64,000 nt of DNA from Mesorhizobium sp. M2E.F.Ca.ET.219.01.1.1 (GTDB lineage Bacteria > Pseudomonadota > Alphaproteobacteria > Rhizobiales > Rhizobiaceae): NCBI RefSeq assembly GCF_004016445.2, contig NZ_SADT02000007.1, positions 124,001 to 188,000 of the forward strand, in the 5' to 3' direction. Position 1 is the stretch's first letter. Each line of letters starts with the position of its first letter. The notes below the pieces were generated by a model. It did no database searches, was not told the DNA's origin, and saw only the letters and a list, made by a program, of their open reading frames with translations. Positions 35,379 through 44,924 of the stretch are shown piece after piece. A program made the position numbers and the translations under genes.

Positions 35379-35448
35379 AAACAAAAACCATCTCAATCAG
35401 TTAACAGGCAAATGTGTGGCAGGGCGTCGCGTATGCGACGCGCTGCCG

Positions 35449-38400
35449 TTATTTCTTCGCCAGGAGCGCCTTGACGAGCGGCGCGTCGATCTCGCCGGTC
35501 GGCGTCATCTTGTTGTCGGTCTGGAACGCCATGATGGCGTTCTTGGTCTTGCCGCCCATCACGCCGTCGGCGCCGCCGGCATCGTAGCCGTTCTTGTTGA
35601 GGATCAGCTGGATGTTCTTCACCGCCTTTTTCATGTCGATGCCGGCGGTGGTCTGTGGCGTGCTGTCCTGCCAGGATTCCGGAATGTCGGCCGAGTTGGC
35701 AGCGGCGTTGAGCGGCTTGGCCTTCCACAATTCCGCGGCGGCGCGCGCCCGCTCGAGCTGTTCGGGCCGCAGCGCATTGGCGATCTCGTCGCGCTTGGCG
35801 GCGGCGTCCTTGTCGCCGGTTTTGGCGACCAGCGCGAACCACTTATAGGACTCTTCCAGGTTCTGCTTCATGCCGACGCCCTTGGCCGCCAGGATGCCGA
35901 GGTTGAACTGGCTGTCCTTGACGCCGAGGTCGGCGGCTTCCTGGAACCAGTGCGTCGCCGATTCATTGTCGCTCACCCCGTCCGCCGCCATGGCGAACAG
36001 CACCGCCAGATTGTGCATGGCGCTGGCGTTGCCCTGTTCGGCGGCGAGCTGGTAGTACGTCTTGGCCTTCTTGATGTCGCGCGCGACGCCGATGCCCTTT
36101 TCGTAGAAATTGCCGATGCGGTATTCGGCCGGCGCGAAGCCGAGCTCGGCCGACTGCTCGTACCATTTGGCGGCGGCCTTCATGTCTTCCTTCACGCCGC
36201 GCGATTCCGCATAGCGCGAGCCGACCTCGAACAGCGCCTTGGCGTCGCCGCCGGCGGCGGCGTCATGCAGCACCACCGGGCCGATTTCGGAAGGAATGTC
36301 GAATTTGGCCGCGGCCGTCTGGCTTGCGGCCGGCGGCACGGCGCCTGTCGTGTCGGCGGAGGTGGTCGCCGGCGCGCTCGACGCGGCGCCGTCGGCTGCC
36401 GGACTGGCTGCTACGGGCTCCTTGGCCATCGGCTGCGTGTCGCCATCGCTGTCCGTCGCGGTGGCAGCCGCGGCGGCGGGTTCGGATGGCGTCGCTGAAG
36501 CCATCGGCGCCGGGGCGGCAGGCGCTGCAAGCGCCACCGGGGCGGGTGCCGGTTCGGCCGGCATGGCAGCAGCACTTTCGGGACTTGCCGGGACAGATGC
36601 GGCTGGTGCCGTCTCCTGGACGGGCTCCGCCTGTCTGACGGGACGGGCAGGCGCGCTTTCGGCCTGTGCCGCCGCGGCATCAATCTTCGGTGTGTCGGTT
36701 TTTTGCGTGTCGGCCTGTGGTGCGGCTGTGGCGTTGAGCGACGCCGTGTCGACCGTCTGCGTCGAGACGAGCGGCGCGGGCTGGTTGTTGGCCGTTTCGA
36801 CCGGATCGGACAGGAAGGCCTTGCCCAGCTGCAGGCCGGCCAACGCCATCATGATCGCCGCCGCCGCCATCAGGATCGGCTTGCGCCGCGCCTTGAGCAG
36901 GTCGCCGATCCTCAGCGCCTTCACCGGACCGGTCATGGTCGATTGCCGCTTCAGCGTATCGGCTTCCGCAGCTGCCGCCTGGGCCGCGCGGCGGGCCGCG
37001 GCGATAAAATCCGACTTCGCGGCATCGCTGTCGGTGCGCCGCGTCGGCTGGCCGCCGCGCTCGTCGCGCACGCGCCTCATGATGGCGTTGAGGTCCGGCG
37101 CACCGGAGCCGGGTTCCAACGGCCGGTTGGCGGCCTTGGGGTCGAGCGGTTCGTCGATGTCGACGCTTGGCACGTCGCCGACCGGCGCCGAGCCGGCAAG
37201 CGGCTGCGTGTCCGCTTCCTTCTTGCCTTTGAAAGCGCGCGCCAGGCCGCTGAACATGGATTTCTTGCGGTTGGCCCTCTCGCTCCGGTCGCCGATCGCA
37301 TCCGGCCCGAGGGCTGCCATGGCGGCTGCGGCCGCGGCCTCGGCAGGCGTGCGTGGCGCGTCTGGCTCATCGCGCATGATCGCCGCTGCGCGGCCTTCAA
37401 GGCTTCCCATGTCTCCGGTGAGCGGCAGCGGCTGGTCGATATCCATCGAAGGCGCGTCCTGCACCGCGATCTTGCTGCCGCGGCCGCGCTTGCCGACCGG
37501 TTGCGGATCGACCAGTTCGCTGACCGCTTCGCTGGTCTCGCTCGATTCAAGCGAACCCAGCCTGTCCACGATCTTGAGCAGCGTGTCGTGGATTGCCTCG
37601 AAAGTCCGCGAGTTGCGTTCGTCGGAGCGGCGGGTGAGCGCTTCCAGCGTCTTCAGGTCCTGGGCGAGGCCGGCAACGGCGGTTGCGTTGGTCTGGGCCG
37701 TGCTGGAGGTCGCCTCTGCTAGCGATTTGACGGCGCTCTCGGCCGCCTCGCGCGCCACGCTCAAGATGGAGTCGCGCGTGCCGGCCAGCGACTTCTCGAT
37801 CTCGTTCAATCGCGGGCTGATGTCCTCGAATTCGGGCAGCGGCGTGCCTGGCCTGGAAAGATGCGCCGACAGGCCGGCGACCTGCGCTTCCAGGCTGCGG
37901 ATCAGGGCCGGATCGATGCCGGCGACCTGCTGCGCCGACGATTCCAGCCGGCTGGAAATGTCCTCGAGCCGGCTTTCCAGCCCGCGGATCGCCATGTCGT
38001 TGGCGGGATCCGGCGCGCGCGTTTCGATGCGCTTGGCCAAAGCGGTGAAGCGGGCGTCGATCGCTTCCATGATGTCGGCGCTGTCGTCCTGGCGCATGCG
38101 CTGGTCGAGCCTGTTCGCAACCTCGTCCAGCCGACGCTCGAGATCGTGGAACAATGCATTGCTTTGTTCGATTGCATCTCCCTGGCGGCGCTCGAGCAGC
38201 ATCGACAGCGCGTCGAAGCGCTGCTCCAGGCCGTGGAAGATCTGGTCGGCGTCGGGCATGGCCGGCGCGCGGTCCATCTTGTCGGTAATGGAAGCAATCT
38301 GTTTGCCCAGCCGCTCCATGGCCTGTTCCGGCAGGTCGGCGCGACCGGCCAGCTGGTCCACGCGGCTGGTGAGAAGATTGAGGCGATCGATGACCTCGGC

Positions 38401-39489
38401 GCCGGGCCGCGACTGCGCGACCTCTTCGATCTGCACCGCCAGCGAGGCCATGCGCTTCTCGATCCGGCCGAAGGTCTCGGGGTCGAAGGCATTCGCCTGC
38501 GCGGCCACGGTCGATGCGACGATGGCGCGGGAAATCTCGTCCAGCCGCTCGTCGATCATGGCGAGCGTTTCGCCGCCGCGCGCGGTCTGCTGGCCGGCAA
38601 AACGGTCGACGGCGCCGGCAAGCGTGCGCACCTTTTCCTCCAGCGAGCGCAGCGAAAGCGATTCCGGCAGGCTGTTGACGGCGCTGCTGATCTGCTCGAG
38701 CCGGTCGGTCAGCACCGAAAGGCTCGGGCCTTCCGCGCGCTTGCGCTGGTCGGCATCGACGCGGTCCTCGAAGGCGCTCCAGCGGCGGTCGAAATCGTCC
38801 CAGCGGCGGTCAACCTTCTGCACGCTTTCCTCGCGCGCCAGCGTGTCCAGCGCGCCCTTCACCTGTTCCAGTTCCAGCCGCAGCAGATTGACGCTGCGGT
38901 CGTCGCTTTTTTCGGCGAGCGACTGGATCGCTCCCGAAAGCCGTTCGAATTCGAGGCCAAGCTCGGCGCTGCTCTTGTCGGGCATCGCGCCGCGCTGGCT
39001 GTTGGCCTGCAGGGCGCGGTCGATGTCCTGGCGGAACGCTTCGAACTCGCGCTGCAGACCGGCCGTCATCTGGTGGCGCAGTTCCTCGCGCAGACCGCGC
39101 AGTTCGACTGCGATCTTGCCGACCATGGCGACGCTGTCTTCCTGGCCGCGCACCCGGTCGATGTCGCGCGCGATCGCCTGATAGGCGGGCGCGGGGTTTT
39201 GCGGGGCGCGCTCCTGCGGCCGCGGGTTGTGCGGCGCACGGTCCAGGGGCCTTTGCGCGGAATAGGGATCCTCATACCAGCGCGGTGCCTGGCCGTAAGG
39301 CTGCGCGCTGGGGTAACGCGGCTCGGCGGTCGGCCGCCGCAGGTCGGGGCGGTCGGGCACGTCGGCGCGCGTCCGGTCCAGCCGCTGCTCCAGCGTTTCG
39401 AGCGAACGGTTCAGCTCTTCGAGCGAGGCGTGCGGCCGGCGCTGCCTGCCGGCGTTGAGTGTATCGAGATAGGACCGCTTGCTGTTCAT
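35449..39489 (-). CDS. podJ: PodJ-like polarity protein with Sel1 repeats and peptidoglycan-binding domain
   Basis: A 1346-residue protein. The N-terminal 600 or so residues are low-complexity and helical with many coiled-coil stretches (LEELNRSLETLEQRLDRTR). A membrane helix follows near 870-890 (ILMAAAAIMMALAGLQLG), then a Pro/Ala-rich periplasmic linker, about four to five Sel1 repeats (for example APAEYRIGNFYEKGIGVARD) and a C-terminal peptidoglycan-binding domain (GYDAGGADGVMGGKTKNAI). This order is that of PodJ, which organises one cell pole in Caulobacter, Agrobacterium and Sinorhizobium. It is longer than Caulobacter PodJ. A CtrA-like motif lies about 195 bp upstream. Confidence 0.82.
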   Translation of the reverse strand: MNSKRSYLDTLNAGRQRRPHASLEELNRSLETLEQRLDRTRADVPDRPDLRRPTAEPRYPSAQPYGQAPRWYEDPYSAQRPLDRAPHNPRPQERAPQNPAPAYQAIARDIDRVRGQEDSVAMVGKIAVELRGLREELRHQMTAGLQREFEAFRQDIDRALQANSQRGAMPDKSSAELGLEFERLSGAIQSLAEKSDDRSVNLLRLELEQVKGALDTLAREESVQKVDRRWDDFDRRWSAFEDRVDADQRKRAEGPSLSVLTDRLEQISSAVNSLPESLSLRSLEEKVRTLAGAVDRFAGQQTARGGETLAMIDERLDEISRAIVASTVAAQANAFDPETFGRIEKRMASLAVQIEEVAQSRPGAEVIDRLNLLTSRVDQLAGRADLPEQAMERLGKQIASITDKMDRAPAMPDADQIFHGLEQRFDALSMLLERRQGDAIEQSNALFHDLERRLDEVANRLDQRMRQDDSADIMEAIDARFTALAKRIETRAPDPANDMAIRGLESRLEDISSRLESSAQQVAGIDPALIRSLEAQVAGLSAHLSRPGTPLPEFEDISPRLNEIEKSLAGTRDSILSVAREAAESAVKSLAEATSSTAQTNATAVAGLAQDLKTLEALTRRSDERNSRTFEAIHDTLLKIVDRLGSLESSETSEAVSELVDPQPVGKRGRGSKIAVQDAPSMDIDQPLPLTGDMGSLEGRAAAIMRDEPDAPRTPAEAAAAAAMAALGPDAIGDRSERANRKKSMFSGLARAFKGKKEADTQPLAGSAPVGDVPSVDIDEPLDPKAANRPLEPGSGAPDLNAIMRRVRDERGGQPTRRTDSDAAKSDFIAAARRAAQAAAAEADTLKRQSTMTGPVKALRIGDLLKARRKPILMAAAAIMMALAGLQLGKAFLSDPVETANNQPAPLVSTQTVDTASLNATAAPQADTQKTDTPKIDAAAAQAESAPARPVRQAEPVQETAPAASVPASPESAAAMPAEPAPAPVALAAPAAPAPMASATPSEPAAAAATATDSDGDTQPMAKEPVAASPAADGAASSAPATTSADTTGAVPPAASQTAAAKFDIPSEIGPVVLHDAAAGGDAKALFEVGSRYAESRGVKEDMKAAAKWYEQSAELGFAPAEYRIGNFYEKGIGVARDIKKAKTYYQLAAEQGNASAMHNLAVLFAMAADGVSDNESATHWFQEAADLGVKDSQFNLGILAAKGVGMKQNLEESYKWFALVAKTGDKDAAAKRDEIANALRPEQLERARAAAELWKAKPLNAAANSADIPESWQDSTPQTTAGIDMKKAVKNIQLILNKNGYDAGGADGVMGGKTKNAIMAFQTDNKMTPTGEIDAPLVKALLAKK

Positions 39490-39682
39490 CGATGCGCCCG
39501 TGTTCAGAGTGGCCGGCCAAAAGACCGGTTTCCCAGTAGCTTGCCGGGTACGAAGCGAGCCGAGCGGTTTTGCTGCGGAGGAAGGCGAGCTTCCCGGGTT
39601 TTACCCGCGCTTCGAAAACCGTGAAAAATTCGCTACAGGATAACCACGGGTGACCGACATGCGCACATTTCGCCCAACGTGG

Positions 39683-39697
39683 TAAACAAGGCGTTAA
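39683..39697. promoter_or_regulatory. CtrA-like motif upstream of podJ
   Basis: The site reads TAAA, seven bases, TTAA (7/8 to the CtrA box) within the 456-bp gap between podJ and the MerR gene. Another TTAA follows six bases later. The rest of the gap shows no gene. Confidence 0.35.
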
Positions 39698-39813
39698 CCA
39701 AGCTTAAGAAGACGCGTATAATCGTGACCCGCCTGACGAGCCGGCGCCTGGGTGCGGCATAAAGGTCGGATCCGACAACGCCCTTGCGTCACCTTGCGGC
39801 TGTCGGTATAGGA

Positions 39814-39829
39814 TTGACGTAAACGTAAA
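39814..39829 (+). promoter_or_regulatory. Candidate operator of the MerR/LiuR-like regulator (own gene)
   Basis: TTGACGTAAACGTAAA lies about 117 bp upstream of the regulator start. Its core ACGTAAACG-type half-sites match those of the palindrome upstream of the acyl-CoA dehydrogenase gene, which suggests autoregulation by the same protein. Confidence 0.5.
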
Positions 39830-39945
39830 AGGTGCGAAGCCGTGCCTCTTGCGATTGATTTGTTGCAACCACGATTGGAAGCACGCCCCCGCTTCCACTC
39901 AGGCGACGCTTGGTCCGCGACCGCGACGCCACCAGGGGAAAGCCA

Positions 39946-40416
39946 GTGACCATGAAACTCGTTTCGCCCGGCGAAGCCGCGGCCAATACCAATGACATAC
40001 CGGCCGAAGCCGGCGAGGAATTCGTCCGCATCGGCGAGATGGCCAAGAAATACGGCGTGACGCTGCGCACGCTGCGTTTCTATGAAGACAAGGGCCTCCT
40101 CAATCCGCATCGCGACGGCTCGACCCGACTCTACACGCGCCGTGACAAGGCTCGGCTGAAGCTGATCCTGCTCGGCCGCAAGGTCGGGTTCTCGCTGCGC
40201 GACGTCAAGCAGATGATGGATCTCTACGATCCAACCGGCACCAACACCAAGCAGCTGCGCCTGGCGCTCGACAAGTCCGAGAAGCAACTCGCCCGCCTGC
40301 AGAAGCAGCGGGCGCTGATCGACGACGCGATCGGCGAGCTGAGCAACTCGATGTCCGTCGTGCGTCAGATGCTCATCGAGCGCACCGCGGCGCCGCAGGC
40401 CAGCGCCGCCGGCTGA
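39946..40416 (+). CDS. MerR-family regulator, LiuR-like
   Basis: A 156-residue MerR regulator. The winged helix is FVRIGEMAKKYGVTLRTLRF with YEDKGLLNPHRDGSTRLYTR, then a long dimerisation helix (about 95-140). The effector cysteines of metal-responsive MerR proteins are absent, which fits the LiuR type that controls branched-chain amino acid and fatty-acid catabolism in proteobacteria. It precedes a beta-oxidation operon, and both carry similar operator-like sequences. The GTG at 39946 is preferred, with GGGGA at good spacing. The ATG two codons later is the alternative. Confidence 0.85.
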   Translation: MTMKLVSPGEAAANTNDIPAEAGEEFVRIGEMAKKYGVTLRTLRFYEDKGLLNPHRDGSTRLYTRRDKARLKLILLGRKVGFSLRDVKQMMDLYDPTGTNTKQLRLALDKSEKQLARLQKQRALIDDAIGELSNSMSVVRQMLIERTAAPQASAAG

Positions 40417-40454
40417 TCGCACCTCGCCTTCAACGGCGCAAACCTCGGAAATGG

Positions 40455-40488
40455 AAAGCCGCGTGGCTATGGCCGCGCGGCTTTTTTG
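40455..40488 (+). terminator. Terminator of the MerR gene
   Basis: Stem AAAGCCGCG / CGCGGCTTT with a 12-nt loop is followed by TTTT, 40 bp past the stop codon. It separates the regulator from the acyl-CoA dehydrogenase promoter. Confidence 0.85.
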
Positions 40489-40535
40489 TCATCACAATGC
40501 CTGGCCGCTCAGAAAAATTTTTGGCTGCGACGAAG

Positions 40536-40557
40536 TTGACGTTTACGCAAACGTCAA
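40536..40557 (+). promoter_or_regulatory. Palindromic operator/promoter of the beta-oxidation operon
   Basis: A 22-bp near-perfect palindrome with arms TTGACGTTT and AAACGTCAA. Its left end, TTGACG, is a good -35 hexamer, and TATTTG follows about 16 bp later as a possible -10. An operator lying in the spacer is the usual arrangement for MerR-family control. It sits 92 bp before the first gene of the operon. Confidence 0.65.
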
Positions 40558-40648
40558 TATTTGCTATCCGAACATCGACATCGGCCCGGCCTCCCTGTCC
40601 AGGACAGGCAATTTGCTGGCCGGCCGGATTGTAAGGGTGGAGGAAGGC

Positions 40649-42445
40649 ATGACGATCTACAGGGCGCCGATCCAGGACACGCTGTTCGTGCTCAACGACG
40701 TGCTGGGCTATCAGCGCTATTCCAATCTTCCAGGCTTCTCGGATGCGACGCCCGATGTGGTCGAGGCGATCCTCGCCGAAGGCGCCAAGCTCGCCGAGAA
40801 CGTCATGCATCCGCTGAACCGGGTCGGCGACATGGAAGGTTGCGTGCGCCATGACGATGGCTCGGTGACGACGCCGAAGGGCTTCAAGGACGCTTATGAC
40901 CAGTACCGCGAGGGCGGCTGGATGGGGCTTGCCGCGCCTGCCGAATTCGGTGGCCAGGGTCTGCCCTATGCGGTCCACACTGCCGTCTCCGAATACATGA
41001 TCTCGGCCAACATGGCGCTGATGATGTATCCCGGCCTGACGCAAGGCGCGATCGCTGCCATCGTCACCCATGGCACGGACGAACAGAAGGCCACGTGGCT
41101 GCCGAAGCTGATCGAGGGCGGCTGGACCGGCACCATGAACCTCACCGAGCCGCATTGCGGCACTGACCTCGGCCTGCTGCGCACCAAGGCCGTTCCCAAT
41201 GGCGACGGCACCTACAGGATTTCCGGCCAGAAGATCTTCATCTCCGCCGGCGAGCACGACATGTCGGACAACATCGTCCATCTGGTGCTGGCCCGCGTCG
41301 AAGGCGCGCCGGAAGGCGTCAAGGGCATCTCGCTGTTCATCGTCCCGAAATTCAAGCCGGATGCCTCCGGCAATCCCGGTGAACGCAACACGCTCTCCTG
41401 CGGCTCGATCGAGGAGAAGATGGGCATCCACGGCAACTCGACCTGCGTCATGAATTATGACGAGGCCGAGGGCACGCTGCTCGGCGAGTTGAACGGCGGC
41501 CTGAAGGCCATGTTCACGATGATGAACGAGGCCCGCCTCGGCGTCGGCCTGCAGGGTCTTTCGGTCTCCGAGATCGCGTACCAGAACGCCGTCTCCTACG
41601 CCAAGGACCGCCTGCAGGGCCGCTCGCTGTCGGGGGCCAAGGCGCCGGACAAGAAGGCCGACCCGATCATCGTCCATCCCGACATCCGCCGCTCGCTGAT
41701 GACCATGAAGGCCTACAACGAGGCCGGCCGCGCGCTGGCGCTGTGGACGGCCATCAAATCCGATGTCGCCCATCGCGCCGGCGACGACAAGGACCGCCAG
41801 GCGGCCGACGATTACACCGGGTTGATGACGCCGGTGGTCAAGGGCGTGCTCACCGACAAGGGGTTCGATCACGCCGTGATGGCCCAGCAGGTGTTCGGCG
41901 GCCACGGCTATATCGAAGAGCACGGCATGAGCCAGTTCGTGCGCGATGCCCGCATCGCCATGATCTATGAAGGCGCCAACGGCATCCAGGCGCTCGACCT
42001 CGTCGGCCGCAAGCTGGCGCAGAATGGCGGCCGCGCCGTGCAGGCCTTCTTCAAGGAGGTCGGCGAGTTCTGCGAGGAAAACCGCACTGACGAGAAGATG
42101 GCGCCCTTCACCAAGGCGCTGAAGAAGGGCCTCAACGACCTGCAGGCCGCCACCATGTGGCTGGTGCAGAACGCCATGGCCAAGCCCGACAATGCAGGCG
42201 CGGCCTCGACCGACTACATGCATCTCTTCGGCCTGGTGGCGCTTGGCTATATGTGGGCGCAGATGGCAAAATCCGCGCAGGCGAAGTTGGCGGATGGTGC
42301 CAATGGCGCTGCGTCGTTCTACGACACCAAGCTGGTGACCGCCCGCTTCTTCATGGAGCGCATCATGCCGGAAACGGCGACGCGGCTTGCCCGCATTTCC
42401 AGTGGCGCGGACACGCTAATGGCGCTGCCGGCGGAAGCGTTCTAG
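40649..42445 (+). CDS. Acyl-CoA dehydrogenase, long form with C-terminal domain
   Basis: A 598-residue flavoenzyme that introduces the 2,3 double bond into acyl-CoA. The acyl-CoA dehydrogenase core shows TMNLTEPHCGTDLGLLRTKA and QVFGGHGYIEEHGMSQFVRD. An extra C-terminal helical domain (about 460-598) brings it to the length of the DmdC/FadE5-like group. AGGAAGGC precedes the ATG. It is the first gene of a five-gene operon with a second acyl-CoA dehydrogenase, thiolase, FadJ and a thioesterase. The chain-length preference cannot be read from sequence. Confidence 0.93.
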   Translation: MTIYRAPIQDTLFVLNDVLGYQRYSNLPGFSDATPDVVEAILAEGAKLAENVMHPLNRVGDMEGCVRHDDGSVTTPKGFKDAYDQYREGGWMGLAAPAEFGGQGLPYAVHTAVSEYMISANMALMMYPGLTQGAIAAIVTHGTDEQKATWLPKLIEGGWTGTMNLTEPHCGTDLGLLRTKAVPNGDGTYRISGQKIFISAGEHDMSDNIVHLVLARVEGAPEGVKGISLFIVPKFKPDASGNPGERNTLSCGSIEEKMGIHGNSTCVMNYDEAEGTLLGELNGGLKAMFTMMNEARLGVGLQGLSVSEIAYQNAVSYAKDRLQGRSLSGAKAPDKKADPIIVHPDIRRSLMTMKAYNEAGRALALWTAIKSDVAHRAGDDKDRQAADDYTGLMTPVVKGVLTDKGFDHAVMAQQVFGGHGYIEEHGMSQFVRDARIAMIYEGANGIQALDLVGRKLAQNGGRAVQAFFKEVGEFCEENRTDEKMAPFTKALKKGLNDLQAATMWLVQNAMAKPDNAGAASTDYMHLFGLVALGYMWAQMAKSAQAKLADGANGAASFYDTKLVTARFFMERIMPETATRLARISSGADTLMALPAEAF

Positions 42446-42497
42446 GTTCGGCGGGCCGGCGCCGCCGGCCCACAATCGTCGGAACGCGGAGGAAATC

Positions 42498-43670
42498 GTG
42501 ACGACAAACCCAGCCGAAATTCTTGGTCTCCCGAAGCCCGCCTGGGCGGCGGATGAGGTCGGCATGCTCTACGACATGGCGTCCCGCTTCATGGCCGAAG
42601 AGATCGCGCCGCGCTATGAAGAGTTCGAGAAGAACGAGATGTTCGACCGCGAGAGCTGGCTGAAGGCCGGAGCGGCCGGCCTGCTCTGCGCTTCGATGCC
42701 GGAAAAATATGGCGGCTCGGGCGGCACCTTCGCGCATGAGAGCGCCATCATCGAGGCGATCGGCCATGTCGGCGTCGACGGCTTCGGCATCGGCCTGCAC
42801 AATTCGATCGTCGCCCCTTACATCCTGCATTACGGCTCCGAGGAGCAGAAACAGAAATGGCTGCCGAAGCTCGCGACCGGCGAGCTGATTGGCGCCATCG
42901 CCATGACCGAGCCTGGCGCCGGCTCCGACCTGCAGGGCGTCAAGACCCGCGCCGAGAAGGACGGCAACCATTACAAGATCAGCGGCTCGAAGACCTTCAT
43001 CACCAATGGCCAGCTCGCCAATCTGATCATCGTCGTCACCAAGACCGATCCGGACAAGGGCGCCAAGGGCACCTCGCTGATCGTCGTCGAGACCGACGAG
43101 GTCGAAGGTTTTCAGCGCGGCCGCAACCTCGACAAGATCGGGCTGAAGTCGAACGACACGTCCGAGCTGTTCTTCAACGACGTGCGCGTGCCGACCTCCA
43201 ACCTGCTCGGCCACGAGGAAGGCAAGGGCTTCGTCCAGCTGATGCAGCAATTGCCGCAGGAGCGGCTGCAGATCGGCACCGGCGCCATTGCCATGATCGA
43301 GCGGGCGCTGGCGCTCACCATCGACTACGTCAAGGAGCGCAAGGCCTTCGGCAAGGCGGTCATCGATTTCCAGAACACCCAGTTCAAGCTGGCCGAGCTG
43401 AAGACCGAGGCTACGATCGGCCGCGTCTTCTACAATGACTGCGTCGCCCGCCACATCGATGGCGGCCTCGATCCCGTGACCGCCTCGATGGCCAAATACT
43501 GGCTTAGCGACCTGCAGGGCAAAGTCGTCGACGAATGCCTTCAACTGCATGGCGGCTATGGCTACATGAATGAATATCCGATCGCCCGCATGTACCGCGA
43601 CGCCCGCGTCCAGCGCATCTATGGCGGCACCAACGAGATCATGAAATTGCTGATCGGGCGCTCTCTCTGA
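42498..43670 (+). CDS. Acyl-CoA dehydrogenase
   Basis: A 390-residue medium/short-chain type acyl-CoA dehydrogenase, the standard length for the family. It has IGAIAMTEPGAGSDLQGVKT (FAD and substrate region), KTFITNGQLAN, and the C-terminal DECLQLHGGYGYMNEYPIAR with RIYGGTNEIMK. It starts with GTG, preceded by GGAGGAAATC. It lies 52 bp after the long acyl-CoA dehydrogenase and 33 bp before the thiolase, so the three are probably one transcript. Confidence 0.94.
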   Translation: MTTNPAEILGLPKPAWAADEVGMLYDMASRFMAEEIAPRYEEFEKNEMFDRESWLKAGAAGLLCASMPEKYGGSGGTFAHESAIIEAIGHVGVDGFGIGLHNSIVAPYILHYGSEEQKQKWLPKLATGELIGAIAMTEPGAGSDLQGVKTRAEKDGNHYKISGSKTFITNGQLANLIIVVTKTDPDKGAKGTSLIVVETDEVEGFQRGRNLDKIGLKSNDTSELFFNDVRVPTSNLLGHEEGKGFVQLMQQLPQERLQIGTGAIAMIERALALTIDYVKERKAFGKAVIDFQNTQFKLAELKTEATIGRVFYNDCVARHIDGGLDPVTASMAKYWLSDLQGKVVDECLQLHGGYGYMNEYPIARMYRDARVQRIYGGTNEIMKLLIGRSL

Positions 43671-43703
43671 GCGCGGCGGCCGGCAAAGCCAAGGAGCACG
43701 AAA

Positions 43704-44912
43704 ATGACTGAGGCTTACGTCTATGACGCCGTGCGCACGCCGCGCGGCAGGGGCAAGAAGGATGGCTCGCTGCATGAGGTGCCGGCGGTGCGGCTTGCCG
43801 CAAAGACGCTTGAGGCGCTGCGCGACCGTAACGGGTTAGACACCGGCAATGTCGACGACATCATCTTCGGCTGCGTCGACCCGGTCGGCGAGGCGGGCTC
43901 GGTCATTCCGCGCGCCGCCGCCTTCGAAGCTGGCTACGCGACCTCGGCGCCCGGCATGCAGATATCGCGCTTCTGTGCCTCGGGTCTCGACGCCATCAAT
44001 TTCGGCGCCGCCAAGATCGCGCAAGGCGCGGACGAGATCGTCATCGCCGGCGGTGTGGAATCCATGTCGCGCGTCGGCATGGGCATGTCCGGCGGATCCT
44101 GGTTCATGGACCCGTCCGTCGGCCTGCCCGGCTGGTTCGTGCCGCAGGGCATCTCGGCCGACCTGATCGCGACGAAGTATGGTTTCTCCCGCGACGACGT
44201 CGACGCCTATGCCGTCGAGAGCCAGAAGCGCGCCGCGAAGTCCTGGTCCGAGGGCCGCTTCAAGAATTCGGTCATCCCGATCAAGGATCAGAACGGCCTT
44301 ACCATTCTCGATCATGACGAGCACATGCGGCCTACGACTGACATGCAGTCGCTGGCTTCGCTCAACCCGTCCTTCGTCATGCCGGGCGAAATGGGCGGCT
44401 TCGATGCGGTGGCCGTGCAGAAGCATCCGGAAGTCGAGGAGGTCAACCACGTCCATCACGCCGGCAATTCGTCTGGCATCGTCGACGGCGCCGCCGCGGT
44501 GCTGCTCGGCTCCAAGAAGGCCGGGAAAACCATGGGCATCAAGCCCCGCGCCCGCATCCGCGCCTTCGCCAATATCGGCTCCGAGCCGGTGCTGATGTTG
44601 ACCGGTCCGGTCGACGTCACCGAGAAGTTGCTGAAGCGCGCCAAGATGAAGCTGTCGGACATCGACCTGTTCGAGCTCAACGAGGCCTTCGCCTCCGTCG
44701 TGCTGCGCTACATGCAAGCTTTCGACATTCCGCACGACAAGATCAACGTCAATGGCGGCGCGATCGCCATGGGCCATCCGCTCGGCGCCACCGGCGCCAT
44801 GATCCTGGGCACGGTGCTGGACGAGCTGGAGCGCCGCGACCTCAACACCGCGCTGGTCACGCTCTGCATCGGCGCCGGCATGGGCACCGCCACCATAATC
44901 GAACGCGTCTGA
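43704..44912 (+). CDS. fadA: Acetyl-CoA C-acyltransferase (thiolase)
   Basis: A 402-residue degradative thiolase that releases acetyl-CoA at the end of each beta-oxidation turn. The nucleophile Cys is in ISRFCASGLDAIN, the conserved His in MGHPLGATGAMI and the second Cys in LCIGAGMGTATII. Order and spacing match FadA-type enzymes. AAGGAG lies 8 nt before the ATG. It is followed by fadJ after 12 bp, so thiolase and hydratase/dehydrogenase would form the trifunctional-type complex. Confidence 0.95.
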   Translation: MTEAYVYDAVRTPRGRGKKDGSLHEVPAVRLAAKTLEALRDRNGLDTGNVDDIIFGCVDPVGEAGSVIPRAAAFEAGYATSAPGMQISRFCASGLDAINFGAAKIAQGADEIVIAGGVESMSRVGMGMSGGSWFMDPSVGLPGWFVPQGISADLIATKYGFSRDDVDAYAVESQKRAAKSWSEGRFKNSVIPIKDQNGLTILDHDEHMRPTTDMQSLASLNPSFVMPGEMGGFDAVAVQKHPEVEEVNHVHHAGNSSGIVDGAAAVLLGSKKAGKTMGIKPRARIRAFANIGSEPVLMLTGPVDVTEKLLKRAKMKLSDIDLFELNEAFASVVLRYMQAFDIPHDKINVNGGAIAMGHPLGATGAMILGTVLDELERRDLNTALVTLCIGAGMGTATIIERV

Positions 44913-44924
44913 GGGAGAGAAGAG

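Noticed and set aside
36239..39181. A 980-codon open frame on the + strand opposite the podJ-like gene
   Set aside because: It is the exact antisense of a repetitive GC-rich coding region. Its translation is Ser/Ala/Arg-rich without domains, while the minus strand gives a coherent PodJ-type protein.
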